Origin: Sphaerisporangium sp040649355 | Lineage (GTDB): Bacteria; Actinomycetota; Actinomycetes; Streptosporangiales; Streptosporangiaceae | DNA: 64,000 bases | Direction of reading: 5' to 3' | Assembly: GCF_043197795.1 (NCBI RefSeq) | Contig: NZ_JBICTU010000008.1 | Location: 1 to 64,000, forward strand | Shown here: one piece after another, positions 42,340 to 50,460 of the stretch | Layout: every line of letters starts with the position of its first letter | Numbering within the stretch: position 1 is the stretch's first letter | Position numbers and translations under genes: made by a program | Notes under the pieces: generated by a model | Databases searched by the model: none | The model's input: only the letters and a program-made list of their open reading frames with translations | Told to the model about the DNA's origin: nothing

Positions 42340-43635
42340 ATGACTGCCGAGGCGGCGGTGACAGGGCGCCCCCCGTTGCGCGAACGGGTGCCGTTGGGGC
42401 CCCGCGGGCCTCTCGGCCTGCTCGTCGACCCCATGACCTGGCGGGCCGCGCCGTACCTGATGGTCAGCATCGCCTTCGGCGTCACCTGGTTCGTGATCCT
42501 CGCGACGGCCGTGCCCGCCGCGCTGACGCTGGTCCTGGTCTGGATCGGACTGCCGCTGCTGGTGCTGACGATGCTGCTGTGGCGCGGGGGAGCCATGCTG
42601 GAGCGGCGTCTCCTGCGGCTCGCTCTGGGCGTCACCATTCCCGATCCCTACCGGCCGAGGCCCGAGCGGGGGCTCGGCGCGCATCTGGGGTGGCTGTTCG
42701 GCGACCTGGCCACCTGGAAGGACCTCGGTTACCTGCTGCTCCTGTTCCCGCTCGGCCTGGTCGAGTTCTTCGTGTCGCTGACGCTGTGGGTGTGCTCCAT
42801 CGGGTTCCTCGTCCAGCCGGTCCTCGTGGCCATGGGCCAGACGACCTCGATCACCGACCGGCTGGTGATCGACAGCGTGCCCGGGTCGCTGCCGTGGGCC
42901 TTCCTCGGGCTGCTCCTCCTGGTCGCAACGCTCTACATCGTCCGGGCCATGGCCTGGCTCCACGGCACGCTGGCCACCGCGCTCCTCGGTCCCGGCGACG
43001 AGGCGCGGGTCATGCACCTGCGGGCGAGCCGGGCCCGTGGCGTGGACGCCGCCGAGGCTGAGCGGCGCAGGATCGAGCGCGACCTGCACGACGGGGCCCA
43101 GCAGCGGCTGCTCTCGGTGGCCATGGACCTCGGAAGGGCCCAGGCGAAGCTCGACTCCCATCCCGAGGAGGCTCGGGAGCTGCTCGCCCAGGCCCATGCG
43201 GGGACCAAGGCCGCGATCACCGAGTTACGCGATCTCGCGCGCGGCATCTACCCGGCAATCCTCACCGACAGGGGCCTCGACGCGGCGCTCTCCGCGCTCG
43301 CCGCCCGGGCGCCGGTCCGCGTCGAGGTGTCGGTCGAGATCACCGAACGGCCGCCCGCGGCGGTCGAGAGCATCGCGTACTTCATCGTCGCCGAGTCGCT
43401 GACCAACATCGCCAGGCATTCGGTGGCCACGGAGGCGTCGGTCAAGGTGAGCCGCGAGCACGACCGCGTGGTGGTCGAGGTACGGGACAACGGCGTCGGC
43501 GGCGCGGAGGCACGACCGGGGGGCGGGCTCGCCGGGCTCGCCGACCGCGCGGCGACGATCGACGGCTCGCTGACCGTCGAAAGCCCGCCGGGCGGCCCCA
43601 CGCTCGTCCGCGCCCGGCTACCGTACGAATGGTGA
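42340..43635 (+). CDS. Sensor histidine kinase, NarL/DesK-like (HisKA_3)
   Basis: 431 residues from ATG 42340, with AGGAGGAG upstream. Four membrane segments in two pairs lie at about 40-85 and 125-200 (PYLMVSIAFGVTWFVILATA; LLLFPLGLVEFFVSLTLWVC), with a putative PspC/DUF-like sensor domain between. The phosphoacceptor helix reads ERRRIERDLHDGAQQRLLSV with His250. The ATPase domain has the N-box ESLTNIARHS and G-box VEVRDNGVGGAEARPGGGLA. Its response regulator follows 22 bases after. The stimulus is unknown. The pair interrupts the common rho-rpmE neighbourhood. Confidence 0.93.
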   Translation: MTAEAAVTGRPPLRERVPLGPRGPLGLLVDPMTWRAAPYLMVSIAFGVTWFVILATAVPAALTLVLVWIGLPLLVLTMLLWRGGAMLERRLLRLALGVTIPDPYRPRPERGLGAHLGWLFGDLATWKDLGYLLLLFPLGLVEFFVSLTLWVCSIGFLVQPVLVAMGQTTSITDRLVIDSVPGSLPWAFLGLLLLVATLYIVRAMAWLHGTLATALLGPGDEARVMHLRASRARGVDAAEAERRRIERDLHDGAQQRLLSVAMDLGRAQAKLDSHPEEARELLAQAHAGTKAAITELRDLARGIYPAILTDRGLDAALSALAARAPVRVEVSVEITERPPAAVESIAYFIVAESLTNIARHSVATEASVKVSREHDRVVVEVRDNGVGGAEARPGGGLAGLADRAATIDGSLTVESPPGGPTLVRARLPYEW

Positions 43636-43657
43636 CGGTCCTCATGTGGCGGGCGCC

Positions 43658-44305
43658 ATGCGGGTGGTGATCGCGGAGGACTCCGTCCTGCTGCGCGAAG
43701 GCATGATCAGGCTGCTCGCCGACGGCGGTATCGACACGGTCGCCGCGACGGGCGACGGCCCCGGGCTGGTCGAGGCCGTGCGCGTCTACCAGCCCGATCT
43801 CGCGGTCGTCGACGTGCGCATGCCGCCGAGCCACACCGACGAGGGTCTCCGGGCGGCGCTCGCGGCCCGTGCGCTGGTGCCCGGCCTGCCCGTGCTGGTG
43901 CTCTCCCAGTACGTCGAGGAGCGGTACGCCACCGAGCTCATCGGGCGCGGCGCGGCGGCGGTGGGCTACCTGCTCAAGGAGCGGGTAGCCGACGTGGCCG
44001 AGTTCCTCGACGCGGTGCGCCGGGTCGCCTCGGGCGGTACGGTCATCGACCCCGAGGTCGTCATGCAACTGCTGAGCCGCCACCGGCACGACCGGCCGAC
44101 CGACTCGCTGACCGCCAGGGAGTCGGAGGTGCTGGGGCTGATGGCGGAGGGCCGGTCCAACAACGCGATCGCCGGGCGGTTGCGCGTCACCGAGGGCGCG
44201 GTCGAGAAGCACATCTCCGGCATCTTCGGTAAGCTCGGTCTCGACCCCACGCCCGACGACCACCGCCGGGTGCTCGCGGTCCTGGCCTATCTCGGCCACG
44301 GCTGA
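43658..44305 (+). CDS. Response regulator, NarL/LuxR family
   Basis: 215 residues. ATG 43658 gives the usual N-terminus MRVVIAEDSVLLREGMIRLL; GTG 43646 is an alternative. The receiver domain has acidic pocket ED and phosphoacceptor Asp52 in DLAVVDVRMPP, a switch Ser/Thr region (VLVLSQYVEERYA) and Lys in YLLKERVADV. The C-terminal LuxR helix-turn-helix is DSLTARESEVLGLMAEGRSN with the recognition helix after VTEGAVEKHISGIFGKLGL. Partner of the preceding histidine kinase. Target genes cannot be read from the sequence. Confidence 0.94.
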   Translation: MRVVIAEDSVLLREGMIRLLADGGIDTVAATGDGPGLVEAVRVYQPDLAVVDVRMPPSHTDEGLRAALAARALVPGLPVLVLSQYVEERYATELIGRGAAAVGYLLKERVADVAEFLDAVRRVASGGTVIDPEVVMQLLSRHRHDRPTDSLTARESEVLGLMAEGRSNNAIAGRLRVTEGAVEKHISGIFGKLGLDPTPDDHRRVLAVLAYLGHG

Positions 44306-44686
44306 CAGGGCGATGCCGATCGTCACCGGGCGCGCGGAGCCCGCCGCGGCCGTGCGGCGCGGGCGGGCGCGCGTGGAACTCGTGGGAGAAGCCTGACCCG
44401 GGGATTGCGCAACGCTTACCGCCAGGTGTTGAATTTTTGGGAAATATTGGGGTGCGCTGGCTTAGGCTCGGCAGGCCGCCGGAGATCGCTCCGGTGGTGC
44501 CGTGTCAGGGTCCTGTCCCGCCCGGGAACGGGTCCCTCCCGCCCGGGAATGATCGATGGCCTGGTGTGGTTACAGGATCTGGCACACTGGTAGCCGAACC
44601 ACGGCGGTTCCGGTTCCCGCCCGCCCGCGCGTCACCTGACCGCGAGAGACGAAGGCGACCCGGCGACCGCGCCAGAGAGGATTGAA
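44306..44686 (+). promoter_or_regulatory. rpmE upstream region, possible L31 leader RNA
   Basis: 381 bases without a gene. CCCGCCCGGGAA occurs twice (about 44516-44527 and 44538-44549). The last 100 bases contain the hairpin GAACC-ACGGC-GGTTC (44596-44610) and further pyrimidine-rich pairing possibilities just before the ribosome binding site AGAGAGGATTG. An autoregulatory L31 leader has been described for actinobacterial rpmE genes. Whether this segment matches it needs a covariance-model test. Confidence 0.35.
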
Positions 44687-44905
44687 ATGAAGCCCGACAT
44701 TCACCCGGAGTACGGCATCACGCAGGTGACGTGCAGCTGTGGCAGCAGCTTCACCACCCGCAGCACCGCCAAGAACGGCGTCATCCACGCCGACGTGTGC
44801 TCGGCCTGCCACCCGTTCTACACGGGCAAGCAGAAGATCCTGGACACCGGTGGCCGGGTCGCCCGCTTCGAGAAGCGTTTCGGCAAGAAGCCCGCGAGCA
44901 AGTAG
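44687..44905 (+). CDS. rpmE: 50S ribosomal protein L31, zinc-binding form
   Basis: 72 residues from ATG 44687, ribosome binding site AGAGAGGATTG. MKPDIHPEYGITQVTCSCGS and HADVCSACHPFYTGKQK are the family signatures. The four cysteines (CxC and CxxC) show the zinc-binding C+ form, which can be replaced by a cysteine-free paralogue under zinc limitation. The start of the translation-termination cluster rpmE-prfA-prmC. Confidence 0.96.
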   Translation: MKPDIHPEYGITQVTCSCGSSFTTRSTAKNGVIHADVCSACHPFYTGKQKILDTGGRVARFEKRFGKKPASK

Positions 44906-44934
44906 CTCGGCGAGAAGCGCCGGCTCGGAATCGT

Positions 44935-44950
44935 CCCCCTTTCCGGGGGG
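44935..44950 (+). terminator. Short hairpin between rpmE and prfA
   Basis: CCCCC-TTTCC-GGGGG lies 30 bases after the rpmE stop. It could terminate part of the abundant ribosomal-protein transcript before prfA. Short stem, so only moderately convincing. Confidence 0.4.
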
Positions 44951-45019
44951 CGTGCCCGGGTCGGCGTTCTTGGTGATGGCCCCGGTTCTTGCCTGTTCGT
45001 GATGGAAGAAGGACACACG

Positions 45020-46072
45020 GTGAACCTCGACGAGTTGCTCAACGAGTACGCGGAGCTTGAGCAGAAGCTCGCCGACCCCGCCGTGCACGCCGACCAGAAC
45101 CAGGCACGGACCCTCGGCAAGCGCTACGCGCAGCTGACGCCCATCGTCTCCACCTACCGTGAGCTCGAAGGCGTGCGCGACGACCTTCAGGCCGCCAAGG
45201 AGCTCGCCGGCGAGGACCCGGCCTTCGCCGAGGAGGCCGTCGAGCTCGAAGGCCGCATCTCCCCGCTGGAGGAGCGGCTCACGCACCTGCTCGTCCCGCG
45301 CGACCCCAACGACGACAAAGACATCATCATGGAGATCAAGGCCGGCGAGGGCGGCGAGGAGTCCGCCCTGTTCGCCGGGGACCTGCTCCGCATGTATCTC
45401 CGGTACGCCGAGCGCGTCGGCTGGAAGACCGAGATCATCGACGCGCAGCACTCCGACCTCGGCGGCTACAAGGACGTCACGGTCGCGGTGAAGGGCAAGG
45501 GCGCCGACGGGGTCTGGTCGCGCCTGAAGTTCGAGGGCGGGGTCCACCGGGTCCAGCGTGTCCCGGTCACCGAGTCGCAGGGCCGCATCCACACCTCCGC
45601 CGCCGGTGTCCTCGTGTACCCCGAGGCGGAGGACGTCGAGGTGCAGATCGACCCCAACGACCTCCGCATCGACGTGTTCCGCAGCTCCGGTCCCGGCGGG
45701 CAGAGCGTCAACACCACCGACTCGGCCGTGCGCATCACCCACGTGCCGACCGGCGTGGTCGTCTCCTGCCAGAACGAGAAGAGCCAGTTGCAGAACAAGG
45801 AGTCCGCCCTGCGGATCCTGCGCGCGCGGCTGCTGTCCATCGCCCAGGAGGAGGCCGACGCCGCGGCCTCGGCCGAGCGGAAGTCGCAGGTGCGCACGGT
45901 CGACCGCTCCGAGCGCGTCCGCACCTACAACTTCCCGGAGAACCGCATCTCCGACCACCGCGTAGGGTTCAAGGCCTACAACCTCGACCACGTCCTCGAC
46001 GGCGATCTCTCCGCGGTCATACAGGCACTGACGGACGCCGAGATGGCGGACAAGCTCGCCTCCCACTCGTAA
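45020..46072 (+). CDS. prfA: Peptide chain release factor 1
   Basis: Recognises UAA and UAG and triggers peptide release on the ribosome. 350 residues from GTG 45020, chosen for the AAGGA seven bases upstream and the N-terminus MNLDELLNEYAELEQKL; two earlier in-frame starts at 44999 and 45002 exist. Stop-codon recognition loop PVTESQGRIHTSAA; catalytic GGQ at residues 226-228 in SSGPGGQSVNTTDSAVR. The substrate of the methyltransferase coded next. Confidence 0.96.
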   Translation: MNLDELLNEYAELEQKLADPAVHADQNQARTLGKRYAQLTPIVSTYRELEGVRDDLQAAKELAGEDPAFAEEAVELEGRISPLEERLTHLLVPRDPNDDKDIIMEIKAGEGGEESALFAGDLLRMYLRYAERVGWKTEIIDAQHSDLGGYKDVTVAVKGKGADGVWSRLKFEGGVHRVQRVPVTESQGRIHTSAAGVLVYPEAEDVEVQIDPNDLRIDVFRSSGPGGQSVNTTDSAVRITHVPTGVVVSCQNEKSQLQNKESALRILRARLLSIAQEEADAAASAERKSQVRTVDRSERVRTYNFPENRISDHRVGFKAYNLDHVLDGDLSAVIQALTDAEMADKLASHS

Positions 46073-46095
46073 CGACACAATCGACGAAAACTCCC

Positions 46096-46950
46096 ATGAC
46101 CCTCCTGATGGACGAGATAGCGCTCGCCACCGCCCGGCTCGCCGAGGCGGGTGTGCCCTCACCGCGAACCGACGCTGAGGAGATCGCGGCGTTCGTCCAT
46201 GGCGTGCGGCGTGGCCAGCTCCACACGGTGCCCGATTCGGAGTTCGACGCGCTGTTCTGGGAGGGCATCGCGCGGCGCGAGGCACGGGAGCCGTTGCAGC
46301 ACATCACCGGGCGCGCCTACTTCCGTTATCTGTCGCTGGAGGTCGGTCCGGGCGTCTTCGTGCCCCGTCCCGAGACCGAGGTGGTTGCGGGCTGGGCGAT
46401 CGACCGGCTACGCGAGATGGACGTCGCGTCCCCGGTCGTGGTCGACCTCGGCACCGGCTCGGGGGCCATCGCCCTGTCGATCGCCCAGGAGGTCGCGCTC
46501 GCCCAGGTACACGCGGTCGAGGTCGATCCGGTGGCGTACGGCTGGGCCAAGCAGAACATCGTGGAGCATGGTCAGGGCCGCGTGTCCCTCCACCCCGAGG
46601 ATCTCGCCGACTGCCTTCCCGAGCTCGACGGCCAGGTGGACCTGGTCGTCTCCAACCCGCCATACATCCCTCCGGGGGCCGTGCCACGCGATCCCGAGGT
46701 GCGCGACTACGATCCGTCCCGCGCCCTGTACGGCTCGGGGGAGGACGGTCTTGACGAGGTACGCGCGGTCGAGCGTACGGCCCGGCGGTTACTGCGTCCC
46801 GGCGGCCTGGTGGCCGTCGAGCACGCCGACCAGCAGGGATCGGCCGTCTACCTCGTGTTCTCCGAGGAACGTGGCTGGCGGGACGCTCGCAACAACGCCG
46901 ATCTCGCCAACCGCGATCGTTTCGTCACGGCACGATTCGGCCAGGAATAG
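46096..46950 (+). CDS. prmC: Release factor glutamine methyltransferase
   Basis: Methylates the glutamine of the GGQ motif in release factors. 284 residues from ATG 46096, 23 bases after prfA. An N-terminal helical domain (EEIAAFVHGVRRGQL) is followed by the SAM-binding fold: VVDLGTGSGAIALSIAQEV, VHAVEVDPVAYGWAKQN, and the substrate-binding motif VVSNPPYIPPGAVPRDPEVR. Neighbouring its substrate gene prfA is the usual arrangement. Confidence 0.96.
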   Translation: MTLLMDEIALATARLAEAGVPSPRTDAEEIAAFVHGVRRGQLHTVPDSEFDALFWEGIARREAREPLQHITGRAYFRYLSLEVGPGVFVPRPETEVVAGWAIDRLREMDVASPVVVDLGTGSGAIALSIAQEVALAQVHAVEVDPVAYGWAKQNIVEHGQGRVSLHPEDLADCLPELDGQVDLVVSNPPYIPPGAVPRDPEVRDYDPSRALYGSGEDGLDEVRAVERTARRLLRPGGLVAVEHADQQGSAVYLVFSEERGWRDARNNADLANRDRFVTARFGQE

Positions 46951-47009
46951 GGGCCCGCGCACCGGTCACCCGGCGCCGGGGCCCCACCCACTTGGGAGGA
47001 TGAGAAGTC

Positions 47010-48005
47010 GTGAGTCGACGCTATGACTCTTCGAACATAGAGGAGCGTGCCGCAGGGCTGGCCGACGCGGCGTCGGCCATCCGGGCCGGCGAGCTCGTGG
47101 TCATACCGACGGACACGGTCTACGGCATCGGGGCCGACGCCTTCACCCCGTCGGCGGTCGCCGACCTGCTGGAGGCCAAGGGGCGCGGCAGAGACATGCC
47201 CGTCCCCGTCCTGGTCGGCACCGTCCGCGCGGCGGCCGCCCTGGTCGAGGATCTCGGCATGTACGGGCAAGATCTGATCGACTCGTTCTGGCCGGGCCCG
47301 CTGACGCTGGTCTGCCGGGCGAGCCGCTCGCTCAACTGGGACCTCGGGGACTCCAAGGGCACGGTCGCGATCCGGATGCCGCTGCACGCGGTCGCGCTGG
47401 AGTTGCTGAAGGAGACGGGGCCCATGGCGGTGAGCAGCGCCAACCGGTCCGGCGCGCCGCCCGCGACGACCGCGGCGGACGCCGAGGAGCAGCTGGGGGA
47501 GTCGGTCACGGTCTACCTCGACGGCGGCGCGTGCGCCGACAACACGCCTTCCACGATCATCGACCTGACGACGCCCGTGCCCCGGGTGCTGCGCAAGGGC
47601 GCCATCTCGGTCGAGAAGCTGCGGAGCGTGATCGGGTACGTCGCGACGGACGCCGACCCGGAGCCGGAGCCGGAGAAGTCGGAGCCTGATAAGTCGGAAG
47701 TGTCCGACAAGGCCGACCTCACCGGGACTGATCTCACGGATAAGAGCGACCTCGCGAACAAGAGTGACCTCACCGACAAGGCGGACCTCGCCGACAAGGA
47801 TGATCTTGCGGACAAGGGTGACCTGATCGGGAAGGTCGACCAGGCTGACAAGCCGGATCAGGCCGACGACAAGCCCGAGACGGTCGGCAAGGGCGACGGG
47901 CCGGTCGTGAGCGATCCCGCGGAGAAGATCGACCGAGCCGGCCCGGCCGACTCGGAGACGCCCGAAAAGTCCGGCCCGGCGGACGCCACGAAGAAAGACG
48001 GCTGA
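47010..48005 (+). CDS. L-threonylcarbamoyladenylate synthase (Sua5/YrdC) with repetitive acidic-basic tail
   Basis: Makes the threonylcarbamoyl-AMP needed for t6A37 in ANN-decoding tRNAs. 331 residues from GTG 47010, with GGGAGG upstream. The YrdC domain occupies residues 1-210: VVIPTDTVYGIGADAF, KGRGRDMPVPVLVG, FWPGPLTLVCRAS, AIRMPLHAVALELL, VSSANRSGAPPAT. The C-terminal Sua5 domain is absent. A 115-residue tail of six-residue (D/N)KxDLx units takes its place (SDLANKSDLTDKADLADKDD), then a Lys/Asp/Pro-rich end. The tail must be disordered. The next gene carries similar Lys-Asp repeats, so the two tails may have a shared origin. Confidence 0.92.
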   Translation: MSRRYDSSNIEERAAGLADAASAIRAGELVVIPTDTVYGIGADAFTPSAVADLLEAKGRGRDMPVPVLVGTVRAAAALVEDLGMYGQDLIDSFWPGPLTLVCRASRSLNWDLGDSKGTVAIRMPLHAVALELLKETGPMAVSSANRSGAPPATTAADAEEQLGESVTVYLDGGACADNTPSTIIDLTTPVPRVLRKGAISVEKLRSVIGYVATDADPEPEPEKSEPDKSEVSDKADLTGTDLTDKSDLANKSDLTDKADLADKDDLADKGDLIGKVDQADKPDQADDKPETVGKGDGPVVSDPAEKIDRAGPADSETPEKSGPADATKKDG

Positions 48006-48244
48006 CGCTGCGCGGGGACGCGTGTGGCGGCGCCTGGGCCACGGCTCGTGCGCCGCTCCCTTCCCTCGTGACTCATGCCGTATGGCTATCGTCGAGGCGT
48101 ACAGGCGGTACGTCTCAGTACCGTGATGTGCGTCTGTGCTCTTGAGCGACGGGCTGGAGCGAGGGAGCATAGCTGCGAGCGGGCGAGAGCCCTCTCTGAC
48201 GCGGACCAGGGGGAGCGGCGATCCACGAGCACCGGGAGACGCCC
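48006..48244. other. Spacer before the repeat-protein gene
   Basis: 239 bases; no gene seen. The start at 48245 is preceded by a weak site, and a promoter for the two-gene insert is expected here. Confidence 0.35.
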
Positions 48245-49921
48245 ATGGGCAAGCTGGACGGAATGGACCCGAAGCTGGTCCGTGACCTGTTGGCAGAGGT
48301 CGGGCGTGCGGGCACGCAGATGCGCACCGTCGAGTCCCGCATCACCCAGCTGACGAGCGCGGCCGGTCTTTCGGTCCCGGCGACCCACAGGCCCGCCCAG
48401 GTGGCGGACGCGGGAGACACGCTGGTCAAGGATGTCGGAGCCCGGCTCGTCCTTCTGGAGAAGAAGGAAAAGCAGAACGATCCGGTGACCGGCCCCAAGG
48501 GCATGAAGCCGACCGCGCCTGACAAGCAGGACTCGAAGGCTAAGGACGACAAGTCCGAAAAGGGTGATAAGTCTGACAAGGCCAACAAGGATGGCACTCC
48601 CACCTCCGACACCCAGGACGGGTCGCACAAGCAAGACGCCCCGAAGTCCGACAAGGGCCAGGCACCCAAGGCCGACAAGCCGGACAAGGACCACACCCCG
48701 AAGTCCGACAAGGACGACGCCCCCAAGGCCGACAAGAGCGACCCAAGCAAGAACGACAGGGACAAGCACGACACCCCGAAGGCCGACAAGGATCACACTC
48801 CCAAGGCTGAAAAGGACCCGGCTCCCAAGGCCGACGGGCAGGACAAGACCCACAAGGTGGAGTCTCCGCAGGCCGAGAAGCCCGAGAAGCACGAGTCTCC
48901 CAAGGCCGACCAGACCGATCCGTCCCCGAAGGCCGACAAGCCGGACAAGCACGAGGCGCCCAAGGGCGACACCTCGGACCCCAGTCCGAAGGCCGGCAAG
49001 CCGGACCACACGCCCAAGCCCGAGCATTCCGACAGGCAGGACGCCCCGCAGGCGGATAGGCCCGACAAGCAGGACGCTAACAAGATCGACGGCTCGGACC
49101 CCAGCCCGACGGCTGAAAAATCCGACCCCGCCCCCAAGGCCGATCCTGCTCCCCAGGCTGATCCGGCGCCTACGGGCGATTCGACGCCTCACGCTGATTC
49201 CGCACCCCCGGCTGATCCGGCGCCTACGGGGGACTCCGCTCCTAACGGTGATTCCGCGCCCAAGGCTGATTCGGTTCCGACGGGGGATCAGTCGCAGGTC
49301 GTGCCTTCGGGTGGGGCCGATGGGCAGCTGGATACGCCGAACGCTGACAATCCCAACGACATCGACACCACGCAGGAGCGCACGCGGGTGATCGACGTCG
49401 ACGGTGTGAGGGTCGTCGAGGTCACCATGAAGCCGCCCAGCGCGGAGCATCTCCACTGGCTGACCCAGAACATGGACAAGATCCCCCCGCTGGAACAGCC
49501 GGTGGTCGTCCCTCCCGACGGGGCCGCGCCTGGTCATCCCCACGCGGACGGGCCCGTCGGCTACATCCAGCCTGACGACCCGTCCGGCTCGGCCAAGCCG
49601 TCCGCCCCCCTCGCCCCGGATTCGGGTGGAGACGCGACAGAGCAGGGCCTCGCGGCGCCTCAGGCCGCCGTCCAGCCCGGTCAGCACGTCCAGTCAGGGG
49701 TTTACGCCCCCGGCGATGAGGCGGCCCGGAACGGCGCTTACAGCGGCGGCGGCCCCGGCGACGTCGAGACGGGTTCCGTTGAAGTCGGTGGCGCCTTCCC
49801 GTCGCATGGTCCCGGTTCGCCGGCCGGGTGGCGGGAAGAGTCCGAGTCGCCGCCGGACGGGTGGGGTTCGAGCTCGTCGTCCGAGGCCGCGGGCGACGTG
49901 ACATCGCCGTCCGGTTCGTAG
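48245..49921 (+). CDS. Large low-complexity protein, Lys/Asp/Pro repeats, unknown function
   Basis: 558 residues from ATG 48245. Residues 1-85 are a helical domain (LVRDLLAEVGRAGTQMRTVE, SRITQLTSAAGLSVPATHRP) that resembles the length and pattern of WXG100/ESX-type helical hairpins but lacks a clear WxG. Residues about 95-365 are disordered repeats such as PKADKPDKDHTPKSDKDDAP, shifting to PAPTGDSTPHADSAPPADPA. Residues 375-430 hold a short ordered segment (RVIDVDGVRVVEVTMKPPSA, EHLHWLTQNMDKIPPLEQP). The rest is Gly/Pro/Ser-rich. No signal peptide or membrane segment. The next gene, 16 bases downstream, is likely its partner. Type VII secretion is a guess. Confidence 0.7.
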   Translation: MGKLDGMDPKLVRDLLAEVGRAGTQMRTVESRITQLTSAAGLSVPATHRPAQVADAGDTLVKDVGARLVLLEKKEKQNDPVTGPKGMKPTAPDKQDSKAKDDKSEKGDKSDKANKDGTPTSDTQDGSHKQDAPKSDKGQAPKADKPDKDHTPKSDKDDAPKADKSDPSKNDRDKHDTPKADKDHTPKAEKDPAPKADGQDKTHKVESPQAEKPEKHESPKADQTDPSPKADKPDKHEAPKGDTSDPSPKAGKPDHTPKPEHSDRQDAPQADRPDKQDANKIDGSDPSPTAEKSDPAPKADPAPQADPAPTGDSTPHADSAPPADPAPTGDSAPNGDSAPKADSVPTGDQSQVVPSGGADGQLDTPNADNPNDIDTTQERTRVIDVDGVRVVEVTMKPPSAEHLHWLTQNMDKIPPLEQPVVVPPDGAAPGHPHADGPVGYIQPDDPSGSAKPSAPLAPDSGGDATEQGLAAPQAAVQPGQHVQSGVYAPGDEAARNGAYSGGGPGDVETGSVEVGGAFPSHGPGSPAGWREESESPPDGWGSSSSSEAAGDVTSPSGS

Positions 49922-49937
49922 AGGAGGGCCGCCCGAG

Positions 49938-50321
49938 ATGTATGCCGACCCGCCGGCGCCGAAGCCGCTCCAGCCCGGGGAGACGCCGCCCGCGTCGTCC
50001 TCGTCCGACCCGTTCAGCCCGGACGGCCAGGCGAGCAACTGGAGGTTCAACCCCGAGTACCAGAAGCTCGTGGACCTCTGGCAGCAGACGCAGCCGTTGC
50101 TCGAAGGGCTCACCACCTCGCTCGACAAGGCGTACCAGATGGCCCGCAGCCGGGACGTCTGGGACGCGCCGGTCGCCGAGCGGTACGTCCAGGACATGAC
50201 CGAGTGGCGCAACCGTCTCGGCATGTACCGCCAGGCCGTGCTGACCGCGATCAGCGACCAGGCGGCGGACACCCCCCGCTGGGTGCCGACCGCGTCCACC
50301 GCTCCCCACGCCTACAGCTGA
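49938..50321 (+). CDS. Small helical protein, unknown function
   Basis: 127 residues from ATG 49938, with AGGAGGG upstream. A disordered Pro/Ser-rich N-terminus of 40 residues precedes a helical body: FNPEYQKLVDLWQQTQPLLE, GLTTSLDKAYQMARSRDVWD, APVAERYVQDMTEWRNRLGM. Conserved tryptophans and two amphipathic helices resemble secreted or partner proteins of ESX-like loci. It forms a two-gene unit with the repeat protein upstream, inserted between sua5 and glyA. Function unknown. Confidence 0.72.
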   Translation: MYADPPAPKPLQPGETPPASSSSDPFSPDGQASNWRFNPEYQKLVDLWQQTQPLLEGLTTSLDKAYQMARSRDVWDAPVAERYVQDMTEWRNRLGMYRQAVLTAISDQAADTPRWVPTASTAPHAYS

Positions 50322-50460
50322 TCACCGCCCCGGGAGTCCCCGTGAGCCCCCGGAAGTCCTCAGAAGTGCGGTGACCTGGCATGACGAGGCATACAGTGGG
50401 GAGATCGGTGGTCCTTACCGCACGCGTTTCCGCGCGGGGGAAAGGAGTGGTGAGCGAGCC

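Noticed and set aside
44306..44686. Small reading frames upstream of rpmE considered as leader peptides.
   Set aside because: No start has a good ribosome binding site, and the peptides show no regulatory codon run.
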